Positions 1-11,688 of a stretch of DNA of 64,000 nt are shown one piece after another (the stretch's first letter is position 1; each line of letters opens with the position of its first letter). Position numbers and translations under genes: made by a program. Origin of the DNA: Fomes fomentarius (taxonomy: Eukaryota; Basidiomycota; Agaricomycetes; Polyporales; Polyporaceae); NCBI GenBank assembly GCA_022606135.1, contig JABYQN010000004.1, positions 558,001 to 622,000 of the forward strand, read 5' to 3'. The notes beneath the pieces were generated by a model, which saw only the letters and a program-made list of their open reading frames with translations, was not told the origin of the DNA and did no database searches.

Positions 1-2393
1 AACGATCTACCGTCTCAAGAACAAACCCTATCATCATCCCCATCCTGCCATCCCTCGCATCCTCAGGGTCTGTTTTTACGCACCACGCACCTGAAAATAA
101 CAATACGCAATACGCATACGTACATGCATATGCATATGGCCAGGGTCTCCGGACTTGTGCGACAGTGGGCGGGGTCCTGGCAGTTCTCCCAGCAATCCAG
201 ACCAGACGCGGCGGGCGGATGGGTGAGTCAGGGCTTGGTATTTACTCAACCCTCAGGGTTCTGACCGAGGCTGCCAGCGGCCAGCCGACCTTGGGAGTGA
301 CCCGGCCTTGCCCGCCTGTGCCAGTACCGTAGCCGCACAGTGACCAATGCCATCTAGCAGTCAGGACTCAGCAGTCAGCAATCAGGACTTTGCAGCGGCC
401 GACGGACTTACGATGGGACGATGGGAAGCGCTGCCGTTACCGCTCACGTACGCGTCTGATGGTGCGGTGTGCAACTTTCTGCAGTTTGCCCTATTGCCAG
501 AGTGACAGGTGCGACAGGTGCTGGCAGATAGTGTGATATTGACACATAATTTGCAAGGCTGCTGCTAGCCAGCCTTTCGGACGAACTCGAAGCTCGCGAG
601 TTGCGGCGGGCGTTCCCCACACTAGCGGTGGCCTTGACACGCTTGCCGACGTCATCCGACTGCGTGATACATGCCCCCCCCCATATTATGCACTGTGCAA
701 TGATGAGTGCAGCTGAAGTGCAGTGGGTGGAGCTGGGGGTTTGGTAAGTGGTATTGGCGGGTAGCCACAACACGGCACAGCGTACGCACTAGTCGCCGTC
801 GCGGCCGTCGCCGCTAGAGACCGGGACTTGAACCTCTTCCCGACTCCCGGTGCGGTACATATGCGCCTAGCGTCCTCCCTTGTGTCCCGATACCGGATCT
901 CGGGCGCTGGCTGCGTTGTGTTTTCTGATGATCCGGCGACAAGAGGCAACAAGCCTGCCACGAGCGGAGGAGCGCTGGATCGGAGACAGCTGGAGGAGCA
1001 ATGATGTTAAAACGACGCCCGACGTCTTTAGCGAGATCTCCGAGGTCCCAGGGCCCCCAGCGCCGACTCCGCGTCTTAGTCCTGTATGTACTTCAGTAAG
1101 TACAGCTCGACCTAGTGTGTATATTACTATCTATGTAAGCTGGTCCGGTGGGTTTATGCCAAGTAGATGACTGTAGTAGATCATAGGCGACCGGTAAGTG
1201 TCAGTTGTGGTCTCACTGTAGTTCGTTACCGTGATCAGGCGGTGAGATGTTGCCGTACTAGAACCTACTCATGATAGATCTTAGCAGACTCTCGGGGTGG
1301 AAAGCACTGAATGTTTATATATGGGCGCGAAACGCAGTGACGCGGCGGAGTCGGGCGGTATACTGAAATGCAGATCAGATAGTCTGAGTTTGCTGTGGTT
1401 TGAATTTCGAGCTTCGGGGAGGGGCGGGTCGGAAGCCTCGGGGGTCCACAACGCCATTGGGTAGGCGGGACTCCCTCCGCACTAACTGAACAAATCTCTA
1501 CGGGGGTAAGCGGGCAGCGCCGGTGGGTGGGCGGGGTCCTCAGGAAAACATGGAGCCCCGCCTCGACTGCCGTAACATCAGTATGCGGTGTGTGTCGGAC
1601 GGTAGATAGAAACTCGGAACAGCTTCGTACAATTCTGTGGCGAGAAACGTGGTCTCCGTCTGGGAGCTTCACGACCCACCCGAGGGGCAAGGGTCCTGCG
1701 CCATCGCAATGTTACGTGTACGCAGCGCAACAGTCGCGACAGTCAGCGGCTGGAATTGCCAAATGGCGCCGGTGGTTGGCAGCAAGCTCCGAGCGAGCGG
1801 AGGTTGGAGATGCATATGACCCGTTGACTGTGCATGGCTTATTCAATGCTAATCGAATTTCGCGGGTATAATGGGGACTGTGGGGACCTGACTGAGGCGA
1901 TTCAGTCGTTATGATCAAGACATAGGGTCCATGTACGTACTACGCCCGACGGCCTGCAGATAGCGAGGATCTCGAAAGGGGATGAAGCCATCCCCGTCGG
2001 TTTCCATCTTTAGAGGCGTACTTGAAGCAGCAGAGAGCGGGGATCGCCGGGCCGGGTCGAGCTTGACGTCGTGGGCACAAGTTAATTGTCGGGACACAGC
2101 TGTGGACAGGGCGCGCCGCGGATTAGAGTATGTGCGCTCGCGTCGTCGTCAGGATCGGGCGCAAGGAGGACGAGAAGAAAATGCGAGAGCGGACGCGCGT
2201 GAAGATTGACCAAGGCAGTCGCTGGAGATCAATTCGTGCGGGACCTGCCGCACTGCGGTCAAGTGGATCGGGATGTTCCCGATTCGGCAGGTGGGTGAAT
2301 CATTGGATGCGCGATGGCTGCGATGGCGTGCACGCTCGCCCCCAGCTGCTGATCATTATCGTCCCGCTCACTACCTCTTGCTCATCGACCACC
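1..2393. other. No recognisable gene (left edge to ACBP)
   Basis: I see no convincing coding region here. The short open frames on both strands have no recognisable domain, change frame freely and have arginine/serine-rich translations typical of GC-rich non-coding DNA. The right end must hold the promoter and 5' leader of the acyl-CoA-binding protein gene. A 61-nt stretch at 812-872 has tRNA-like traits on the minus strand (see the rejected list). Confidence 0.5.
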
Positions 2394-3130
2394 ATGTCCA
2401 AGGCCAAGTTCGATAAAGCCGTATCCATCGTCCAGAGCCTCCCCAAGGAGGGCCCCATCCAGCCCACCCAGGAGGAGCAGCTCTTCGTGCGTACCCACGT
2501 TCTCTCATCCTCGCCGCCCGGCGTCACTGACACGAGGTTATTTGTCTTTTGTCTATGTCTTTGTAACTGCAATATCCCCGCCGGCAGTTTTACAAGTACT
2601 ACAAGCAGGGTTAGTGCAATCAGTCGCCGCCGCCGCGGCGTAGCACACACATCAATTGATGTCGGATTGAATTGTTGCTTCCGCCGTGCAGCGACCGTCG
2701 GCGACGTCAACACGTCCCGTCCGGGTATGCTCGACTTTGTAGGCAAGGCCAAGTGGTGCGTCGCCGAATCTCTGGTCTCCCATCGCGTTTCGCGTTGCCC
2801 TTCTGCTCCAATACGCAGCGGGGGGCGTGCGAGCGCCGATGAACATCGGTATATGCTGACAGCTACCCTTGATTTCGCATGCGCAGGGACGCTTGGAAGA
2901 ACGTCGAGGGCACGTCTACCGAGGAGGCGTACGCCAAGTACGTCGAGAAGCTCGTTGAGGTAAGCTCCCGTTCCTATTCCGCCCGACGCGACGCAATACG
3001 CGCGTAATGTCGCGTCGCGAGCCTCTCACCGTATTGCTGCGGGATCGACTGAGCACGAGAATAGATCCTCAAACGGGCAGACACGGAAGAAGCGAAGAAG
3101 TACGTCGCCGAAATCGAGGCGGCCGCGTAG
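2394..3130 (+). CDS. ACB1: Acyl-CoA-binding protein (ACBP)
   Basis: A small cytosolic protein that binds long-chain acyl-CoA esters in a four-helix bundle and buffers and delivers them to lipid synthesis. Five exons give a clean 105-aa product: 2394-2486, 2588-2609, 2692-2755, 2887-2959 and 3065-3130 (318 nt in total). The start is the ATG in CACCATGTCC. Family hallmarks are visible: FYKYYKQATVGDVNTSRPG around residues 32-50, then a KAKWDAWK segment, which together form the acyl-CoA pocket, and the C-terminal helix with LKRADTEEAKKYV. Exon 2 is only 22 nt. Length and motifs match fungal ACB1. It stands alone. Its role complements the fatty acid synthase encoded elsewhere in the window, but I see no evidence of co-regulation. 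Confidence 0.95.
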
Positions 3131-4212
3131 AGGATGGGGTGCACTTGCTCTGCGTGTGCTGGTGTTATGAGTTGCAGAAGTTTGTGAGATATGTGTAAAT
3201 GCGTACGTTTATCTCCGTTTGAGGCCTGTTTACGCTGGCGGTGTGAGCGCATGAGGGTATCGCAACATAGGGACCGGAACAGGGTGGCTGGTTGCCTGGT
3301 ATGTGGTGCTCGGGGCTGGACTCGGCTGGGCGCGCAGACATCGGGGGATATCCAGATAAGTCTGCTTCTCGCATTCAGCGAAGAGACGGGCGCCCAGGAT
3401 CGCAGATGGCGGAAGCAAATGTGCTGGCGTCTGGGCACGATGAATATGTCATGGCGTTGATCTCTTGTCCTGCCGTTCTGGGTGATGCTGTACAAGCTTC
3501 TATACATTCCCAGGCGCCCGGCTGCCCCTTGCCGTTCTTGTGGCACTGATGGGCAGCTCTTCTGGCGTTTGAAACGCCCCCGTCTTCCCAGGCGCTCCGG
3601 TCTTTGTGGAATCGCTCAGTCTGCGCCTACATGCCCGCACATGGCCCACTTGACTAGCTTGCCCAACAACTCATGGCGGGAGCGCAGTAGACGTACACGA
3701 TAAGCACACCGCTCTGCCGACGCCTCGCTTGCGAGGTGGAGGCACCTTCCCTGCAGTGTGCACAAAGGAGTGGACACTGGCGGGGAAGAGGAACAACGCA
3801 ACCGTCACGCGCCTGCGCACGGGGCGCTCCCAAACAGTCAGTATAAAAGCCGGAGGGGGGCGTTTTCCCTCAGAGCGATGCACCATCGATTCCGCCGGTG
3901 TACATTGACTGTCTCGGTCATGCATCATCCACCCATCCATGCAGACGGCCACCGGAGAGAACCCTCCTCCACCACGCCCCGCGCTTCTATCCGGCTGACG
4001 CGACGCGTGCCCCCAATCGCGAGCTCTTTGTCCTGCCTGTCCTATGAGACCGTCGGTTCAGGCCAGGTCAGGCCGTTCATTTACAACCAACAGCACCCTT
4101 GCGGGCCACCTTCGATGGATTCCGAACCCATTAGCCGGCGCCATCGCTTGCCCGCTGCGACACCTGCCATCTGCGCTCATATCAAAAGTAACTTAATTCA
4201 TTCATGCATCAA

Positions 4213-4232
4213 GGAGAGAGAGAGAGAGAGAG
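4213..4232. repeat. GA dinucleotide microsatellite
   Basis: About ten consecutive GA units followed by a short T run, in non-coding sequence. Confidence 0.85.
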
Positions 4233-5204
4233 TTTTTAGGTTGGCAAAATTATTCCTTACCCGGATCGTACTTTGTCCGTCGCGGACCCCAGGGACTGCC
4301 AAATTTTCAATGGAGCGCCGGCAGGCTCGGAGGTTTGGGTGCAATAGACGCGTAAGCTGCCTTCTGGGCCCTCCTTTTTTGGGGATGGGCGGCTTGCTGA
4401 GTTCGCAGACTCTCTCACACCACCTGCGGCGCCACCCACCTTGTTCTCCGACTCTCCTTCCCAACCGCCCAATAGTTCTGACCTGCTCTCGCCTGCGGGC
4501 TATCATATATATATCATCATCCTCTTGGGCGCCGCGCGTCGGACGGAAGGCTATGTGTACCTAATCTAAGCACGCCTGATCCAATCGGCGACATATGGCC
4601 TACGGCCCTCGTCTGGCGCGTAATCCACGAACCATCATACCGATGTCATATGCCCATATGCATTTATACACGAACCATAATCTATTATCTCAGTCACTGT
4701 CTACACCCTAGCCGTGAGCGCCCCGGATGATGCTGTCAACTCCAGAGCTATCAATACCCCACACACAGGCGAGACTCGAGAGGAACTGTCGACGACCTGA
4801 AGCTTGAGCCTGAGCCTGACCTGTACATCCCTGACCTGACCTGTCCTCGGAGCACGAACACCAGCCGAAGATAACGACTCACGCACCCGGCACACGACTC
4901 ACAACGAGTATCCTCGAGGCTGGAGAAGGACGTACAGCCCGGTACTAGTGGCAGCTCACGGGGCCATCTATCTGCCTGCGCGCGCGGACAATCGGTAGGT
5001 GGTTTGATTATTGATATGATGGTTCGATGCGAGGACCGTAGAACCATAGAATCATAGAACCAGAACCATAGTAGCTAGTGATACATTATTCAACCTAGGC
5101 CACAGGCCTCTACAGCTATCCCAATCATCCAGAGAACACAAAAAAAAACGAACAATACCGGCGCGACCGACGAGTAACAATGAGCGGAGGGAAGTCTGAG
5201 AACC

Positions 5205-5233
5205 ATTGGCACTGGCACTGGCACTGGCACTGG
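5205..5233. repeat. GGCACT hexamer microsatellite
   Basis: Between four and five tandem GGCACT units. It lies in a stretch with no supported gene. Confidence 0.85.
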
Positions 5234-6817
5234 TCGGGAGAATGGGGCCATGGGAGGAGATGCGGATCCAGGGAAACGGCCCTTCTCGTCTGCGCATGCA
5301 ATTGCCAACTCGGAGCTTCCGCGCTCCGTCGACGTCGACGTTCTAATCGAAACTCGGAGAAGAGTACAAAACACAAAAAAAAGCCAGCATCGGCACCGCG
5401 AGACCGAGACGTCGAACGGAGACCGCGCAGATGCGAAGGCTATATAATATGTGGATGTATGTATACGTATCCGTACTTTTTGACGGGCGCGCAGTGTCAC
5501 TGTCAGACTCAGAGGACAAGACCAGTAGTTTGGGTCCAAGGTCTTACCAAGTACGCCGTTGACGTCCTATAGCTAGTGTATCAACCTCACCCACTGCCGG
5601 CACAATCGAAATCGAGACGACTACACGCTCCCAGGCTAGATCTGAACTGATCAGGGCTGGCGTTGCGCGGAAGATCGGACAAGCCTAAATGGTAGGAGTA
5701 GTGGAGATCTCCAATCCCCCCAACACGTACCCAAGCCCGCAGCCAGAATGCGAACGCCGAGCTAGCTGCTTGCGATTGCATGCGCCCTCTCCACTAGCAC
5801 CCGTGTCCAGTGTAGTACTAGCGCAGTCTTATTTCTGGCACGAGCGCATACCACTTAGATACTATACGCTCATCGTGCGTCAACAGGCCGCAGATTCGGG
5901 TTTGACATATGGCCGACACGGGGATCGAACACGCCTGGAAACACTACGTAGGTTCATTAGAAGTCGAACCACACCGCTGATCGGGGGGAGGGAGCGAAAA
6001 TATTACTACCAGGTGCAAGCAGTCGGGTGCGGACAACGCAACCTACAGCTCAGCGGCCGCCATCTTCTCGAGAGCCTAGAAGGAGGGTCGGAGATCACGC
6101 AGAAGCTACATTGAGAGACAAAGGGATACATCGTTCATACAGACAAACATGCAGACAGACAGATTGCGTCAACCGAAGACAGCGCGGACGCCGCATCGAT
6201 ATCTACAGCTGCGAAGTAAGAAACATCATGACAAGTCGTGAGCGTGAGCGTGAACGCGGAAGGAAACAGACGCGAGAACGCCGGCGGGCGGACAAAGGAT
6301 CCACCCCCACATCGCGCCGCATCACCGACGTAGGAAGGGAATAAAGACATCAGAAACGAGAAGGAGAAGAAGCGGAGAGCGGTCATGAGAGGTCGTGGAT
6401 GTAGAACACAGAACAGAGTACACAGTTTGTCGAGCAATGACACAACGCAACGCAACGCGCGGTGAAGTGAAAGGAAGCAGGGGAGGCGTAGCGATTAAAG
6501 ATAGCAAGCTAGGCGATCGAACGCATCGTCCATAACATACCGAGTCAATGTCTATATGTATATCTGTCAGCAGCATCGGGAGGTCTACATTCAATGGGTA
6601 CGAAGCCTGCGTGAGGATAGTGTGGTCATACCATCTGAGTCAGAGCATGTCCGTTGGCACCGAGCGAGCTTGTCTCACTTACGGCAAACGGACGACACGG
6701 GCAACGGGAGAAATGTGTCGTACGCAGGATGTAGGTAGGTGAGCGAGGCTGATGGGTATGCGGTCCGGGATGCAGCGCGGGGAGAAGAAACAGGGAAGCG
6801 CGAGATGCACACGGGCA

Positions 6818-9800
6818 TCATGAGTTCCCACTCGACGTGCGTCGATCGGGATTCGCGACGAATAACGACGGCTTCGGCGCAAGCCCATACACGCCTTGCC
6901 TCCCCTTCTTCGGTCGACTAGAGGATGGCGGAGATGGAGGTGACCGCGCGTGCTGCTCAAACGCCTCCACCCTTGCAGCGACGCTCCCCGCCCTCGCCGT
7001 GGTCGGCCTCGGTCTACTAGGCGACACCGGCGTCATGGCCGTCGGCGACTGTACCAGACTGGCTGTCGCAGTTCCGTGATCTCCGTCCGCATCCGCATGC
7101 AAGTCGGCAGGGATGAACATCGAGAGCGGTCCAGTTGTTGAAGTAGGCGCCCCAGTCTCGTCGTGATCCCGCTCGAAGCTCGACCCACTATCCATACTCG
7201 CGTCGCTCGCATGCGACCCGTGCGAAGACAGGGTGCCCTTCTGCACGATGTCCATCGTCCTACCCATCTGCTCCATCTGCGCCGAGTCCGCCGTCTTGGA
7301 CGTCTGCAGCGACGTCGCCGAGCGCCCATGGTGCACGCTCGCGTACATGCTGTCGTGCCTGTTATGCCGCTTCGTCGGTGAGCCGGAGTTCTGCGGGGAC
7401 AGCGAATTTGCCGACTCTTTGATAGGCACGAGCCGCGGCGGGGGATTCGGGTCGCGGAACTCCAGAAGCGGTTTCGACATCCGTCCACTGTTTTCGGTCG
7501 ATCGTGCGCGTTCGAGTAAAGGCGTTTTGGTGAACCGAGACCACCAGCTGTCTGACCTCCGCATGTTGGCGGTGATGGGCGGGTTCGCGTCGATGATAGA
7601 CGATGGGCGTCGAGGTGAACCGGGTACGTCATGCGAGCTGCGAGAAGCGGATGCGTCGGAGGATGGCGGGTTATATGGAGATGCGGCATGCGACGAATTC
7701 GAGCTGGATGAGGACGTCGGGTCGGATAACGTCTGGAACGAAGGCACCTCAGACAGTGGGATCAGGCGCGTGGTGTCGGCCGTAGAGGGTGCGACACGAC
7801 TGTAAGTGTACGGTTTCGGGGGAGGATCGTCAAGGGAGGGAGCGCCCTTCAGTTCTATAGCGTCAGGATCGTACTCGTCCTCGGGTATCTGGAAGATCTC
7901 GGCCTCATGGTCCGCGAACGGATCTTCGTACGACCACTGGGAGGTATACGACGCCTGCTTTCCACCCTTGGGTCGATGGGCCGCGCCACCGAGACTGGGG
8001 AGCGCGACGAGGGCAGCCTTGTCCGAATACTGGTATACTGAATCCTTCTCCCAATACGTGTTCGAAGACGCACCACTTGCATCCTTCCGCCGATTGCCAG
8101 CAGCGTACGCGAGCATGGCACCACCGACATTCCGGAGCGAAGTGAGAGATCCCTGCACCACGTCTCCGAGCGTAGGGCGAACAGGGTGACGACCATCAGA
8201 GGTCCAAGACCCGATACTGCCCTCCCGACGTACATCGTACCACGACGGCTCGAACACCCTCGTGTCTTCATCCGCGAGCATGTCACGCCGGGCGAGCTGC
8301 TCACGCGCAGTAGACCCTGGCATGAGCCCAACGAGCTTTTGCTTCACGTTCTGCATGACAGGCACACCCTTCTCGCGCGCCCCAACAGCTCCCGCGATAG
8401 GTATCACAGGTCCAAGATGTGGGCTATCATCGTCTTCTGAGGGTTCAAGAAGGTGGAAGCTGTCGTGCGATCCGCGCCGCCGCGTGCTCATATAGTATGC
8501 CGCCGCGCCTCCCGCGACGAGCCCCAGGACGCCAAAGACGACGCCGAGGGCGACGGCGGTCGCACTAGATTTGCGTGGATTGTCCTGAGGGTCCGTCCCG
8601 CCATTTCCTCCATTCCCGCCAACACCGGGCGTGCCGGAGCTTGTAGGAGACGATCCGTGTGTGCCCGACGATCCACCTGTACCTGAAGGGAGGCGTGACG
8701 TGCCGGTGGACCCAGGGAGCGTTGTTGTTGTTGGGCTCGCTATAGGAGGTACAAGCGAGTATGAGCTAAGAAAGGAGCCCTTCGATGCATCGAACAGAAG
8801 CAGACTAGCGTTGGCAGGGGAGGATTGTGTGTAGCCTAGGCAAAGTTATAGTGATGCCACGAGGTATTGGTGGTGGTGTCAGTTCTGATAACTGAGTAAT
8901 GGAAGGACGACACTATACGCACCGAAGCCGAACATAACTTCCGAACCAACTGCTACGGCAAAGTGGTCTCGCCGTGGCCCGACCTCTGATAACGCGGCTA
9001 CGGTGGACCAAACCATCGGGCTTTGAGTAGTGTCGAGCACCCAGCCGTCGCTGAATACGTTCTGCATGTCCGCGTCTGCCCCGCCGTGTATCAGAACCTT
9101 GCCGTTGTCGAGGGCCGCTGCGACAAATCCCCGACGAGGTGTCGGTAAATTCGTATCTGACACTTGAGCAGTTGTCCAGGGGAAACTCGAATCCGTGGTA
9201 TCCAACGACCAGATCGTCGAGAATGGTTCGAGAGCGTTCTTTGTAGGGGAGTAGCCACCAAAGACGAGCATTCTCCGGTCCGACAAAATGACACACGCGT
9301 GCCCAAGCAAGTCAGGGGGAGCGTTCGTTGTGGGCAGCTGAGTGAATGATGGACCTGAAGAATCGTACACATAGTGGTCTGAGAACGCGTTGCCAGACCC
9401 GTCCGTCTTCTCTCCACCGACTAGGAACACCTTCCCGTCGCTCTCGCACGCAGTATGGTATATCCGTCGAAGAGGCTCGCTCGCCCAAGACATGTCTTCT
9501 AGATGCCAGATGGGCTGCAAACGATCGGACGCGTCCAGTAGGGCAGCGGAGTCAGCTGCTTCAGGTGCTGCGATAGGGCCGTTTGGCCCAGCGTCACCGC
9601 CAAACAGTAGCAATTCGGAGGTGTTAAAGGGGGTGAGCGTATGCCAAGCTACCGCCGGGCCCTGGGAGCTTGAGCAGTTGGAGCAGCCTGCAACATACTG
9701 CCATGGTGGAGAGGTAAGGTCGAAGGAGGAGTTGAGTGGGAGGTAGAGAATGTCGTTGGTGACTGGGGCCGAACTGTAGCCATATGAATTGAACTCGTCG

Positions 9801-10445
9801 GTGCGGCCACCGTGGACAAACAGAACATCGTTGACCAACGCAGAGGCCTGTCCCCATCTGTAGAAGCACATTGTGAGTGTCATTCGGACTGACTATTGTA
9901 GCATGGATGGAGTGCGAAAGTGAACATGCAGCGTTGGATGTATGCATGTGCATACATCCAACAGTCCACGTTAAGATAAAGGGCAGCACGCAGATAATCG
10001 CTCTTGCGCGAAACGGAAACTGTGCACCATCTATGCTTACTGGTCCATCCTACATAAGCAAGGAACCCGCGGGCGCATAGATCTCGGAAAGAAGGGGTAT
10101 TGCGGACCCAGCATGGACTCTGCAGGCATTCGTACCAATACTTCACAGCCTGAACCCTTCGTATCACGCTAAATGAAGGTGGAAGACGATAGACCCGGAT
10201 AGGTACTCGGTCGTCTTCAAACATGAATCTTCCACCTTTCGACATGAGCTTGCGGAGCATCGGGCTGCGCGTCCAAGCCATCAAGAGATGGCGCAAGGGT
10301 ATACGAGCCACAGAACGATGCTGTGGATTGGTTCAGAATCGATCCGGTAGGATACTCACCTGGGAACCGCCGTGTAATTCTGCGCGTAGACGAAGTCCTC
10401 CACAAGCGACAAGACCAGGAGTGTGGCCCCATATAGCGTATACAT
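6818..10445 (-). CDS. Kelch-repeat, single-pass membrane protein
   Basis: A predicted type I surface protein: secreted kelch beta-propeller, flexible stalk, one membrane helix and a long cytoplasmic tail. Three exons (10445-10360, 9857-8923, 8835-6818) sum to 3039 nt and 1012 aa. Exon 1 encodes a hydrophobic signal peptide starting MYTLYGATLLVLS and ending near an AQNYT segment. Residues about 29-345 carry kelch blades (FVHGGRTD, LLFGGDAG, VFLVGGEK, MLVFGGYS, VLIHGGAD). A Ser/Thr/Gly/Pro stalk follows. The membrane helix is at about 430-455 (VALGVVFGVLGLVAGG) and is followed by the basic stop-transfer STRRRG. The 557-aa tail is Ser/Pro-rich without a recognised domain. Intron 1 is 502 nt, long for this genome. 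The ligand and pathway are unknown. Kelch-TM architectures are common in Agaricomycetes, but their role is inferred only. Confidence 0.85.
9933..9962. repeat. Perfect 14-bp inverted repeat in kelch intron 1
   Basis: GTTGGATGTATGCA, two spacer bases, then its exact reverse complement. It lies inside the 502-nt first intron of the kelch gene and would form a stable hairpin in the pre-mRNA. Confidence 0.9.
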
Positions 10446-11688
10446 AGGTTTGCTTGGTGTTCGCTTCAGAATTCAATAGACATACAAAGTGAGAGATCAG
10501 AGAGTACACATAGAAGAGCAGTGGTCGTGACGGTCGTGAGTAGAGCGTATGGAGCTTGTGGCTTGGGCGGAGAGTTCTCGCTCCAGACTGCTCCTTTATT
10601 TGTCCTTGTTAGGATCCCAAGCTATTGGCCTCAACGATGACGCTTGTCCGCAGCATCTTTACATAGGTCGATTGCCACAGCTTCACCGGTACCGTTCTTG
10701 CTTGATCTCTCTGCGCTCTTGCACACCCCTTCGTGGAGGGTGGGCCCCCTTCCTCGATGACACACGTGGGTTATACTCTGCAAGGTTAGAACTTTGTTGC
10801 TATATCGTGGCGCAGTTTGCGCAGCCTACCTCAAACGGCCCCTTACGCACGCACAAGGCATCTGGCACTTTAGCTAGATTGTTGGCGATAGTCCCAGTGA
10901 TATCATATGATATCGCAACGACACAGTCCGACTCGGTCTAGAACGTCCCCTATGTTACCTCCTCTCGCCCAACCACTGAACGGTCTGGGTCGTGGTTCAC
11001 TCTTGTCCTCTGTGCTTACGGTATACAGCCGGAATCCCGAGCCTGATAGCCCTCGCAGAGGCCCCGACTATGGGGTTTGGAGGCACTCACAAAAGCGATT
11101 GGTACTCCCCCCCCCCCCTTTGGGCCAGCTCTACAGGTCCGCTGATTTGTTCTATTCCCGTCAATTTTGTCAGATTTCTACTTCAAGGACACGCGCGCGG
11201 ACATCATACATATTGTTAGTCACTAGAAGCGAATCTGCGCCTGTTACATCCTAGCGTTGTGGCTTGTTGTTATCCGCCCTTTCCCCATCGCGCTTCTGCG
11301 TGAACGTGGAACGATCAAACTACACTTGGTACAAAGTTGGCCAAATCTCAGTCAGTACATCTGACCCAGGAGTCCAACTTTTGCTAGTGTCAAGGCGTTT
11401 CACCCAGTATGTCAAAGATTACCCGACCTCATAACCATGACGAACCTAAGGGATGATAACCCTATGCGAACGGAGTGAGATACAGTGAGGCATCGCACCG
11501 CTGCTTTGCATACCTATCAGCAGGCCGCCGGTGGTACCGGTATCCTCATCTCATATGGGTCACTCTTGTTGGAGCGCAAAGGGTATGATACTCTATCCTA
11601 CGATTACATGATACAATGTGATAATACAGAAAGCACGCGTGTGATGTGACCTGTCCAAACATACTCAAATCCACTCAGTCCATGGCAC
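10446..11688. other. Intergenic: kelch promoter and DnaJ 3' flank
   Basis: No gene is seen. The left part must contain the kelch promoter and the right part the DnaJ 3' UTR. It holds a perfect 16-bp palindrome GATATCATATGATATC at 10899-10914 and a run of about a dozen C at about 11107-11118. Open frames here have no recognisable content. Confidence 0.5.

Larger units (their letters stand above)
3131..6817. other. Long intergenic stretch, no supported gene
   Basis: There is no gene I can support between ACBP and the 3' end of the kelch gene. The longest open frame (+, ending at 4564) has a low-complexity Arg/Pro/Ser translation that reads through a GA dinucleotide repeat and resembles no protein family. 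A good TATA box (TATAAAAG) lies near 3842 on the plus strand without an obvious gene behind it. Simple repeats occur at about 4213-4232 (GA) and 5205-5233 (GGCACT). A tRNA-like remnant lies at about 5909-5985 on the minus strand. The part next to 6817 is probably the 3' UTR of the kelch gene. Confidence 0.5.

Noticed and set aside
812..872. 61-nt tRNA-like stretch on the minus strand with terminal CGCTAG/CTAGCG and a GGTTCAAGTCC B-box
   Set aside because: Too short for a tRNA, and the T stem and anticodon arm do not fold; the terminal pairing is partly a palindrome. Probably coincidence or a very decayed copy.
3758..4564. 268-codon plus-strand open frame
   Set aside because: The translation is Arg/Pro/Ser-rich, reads through a GA microsatellite and matches no family; typical of GC-rich non-coding DNA.
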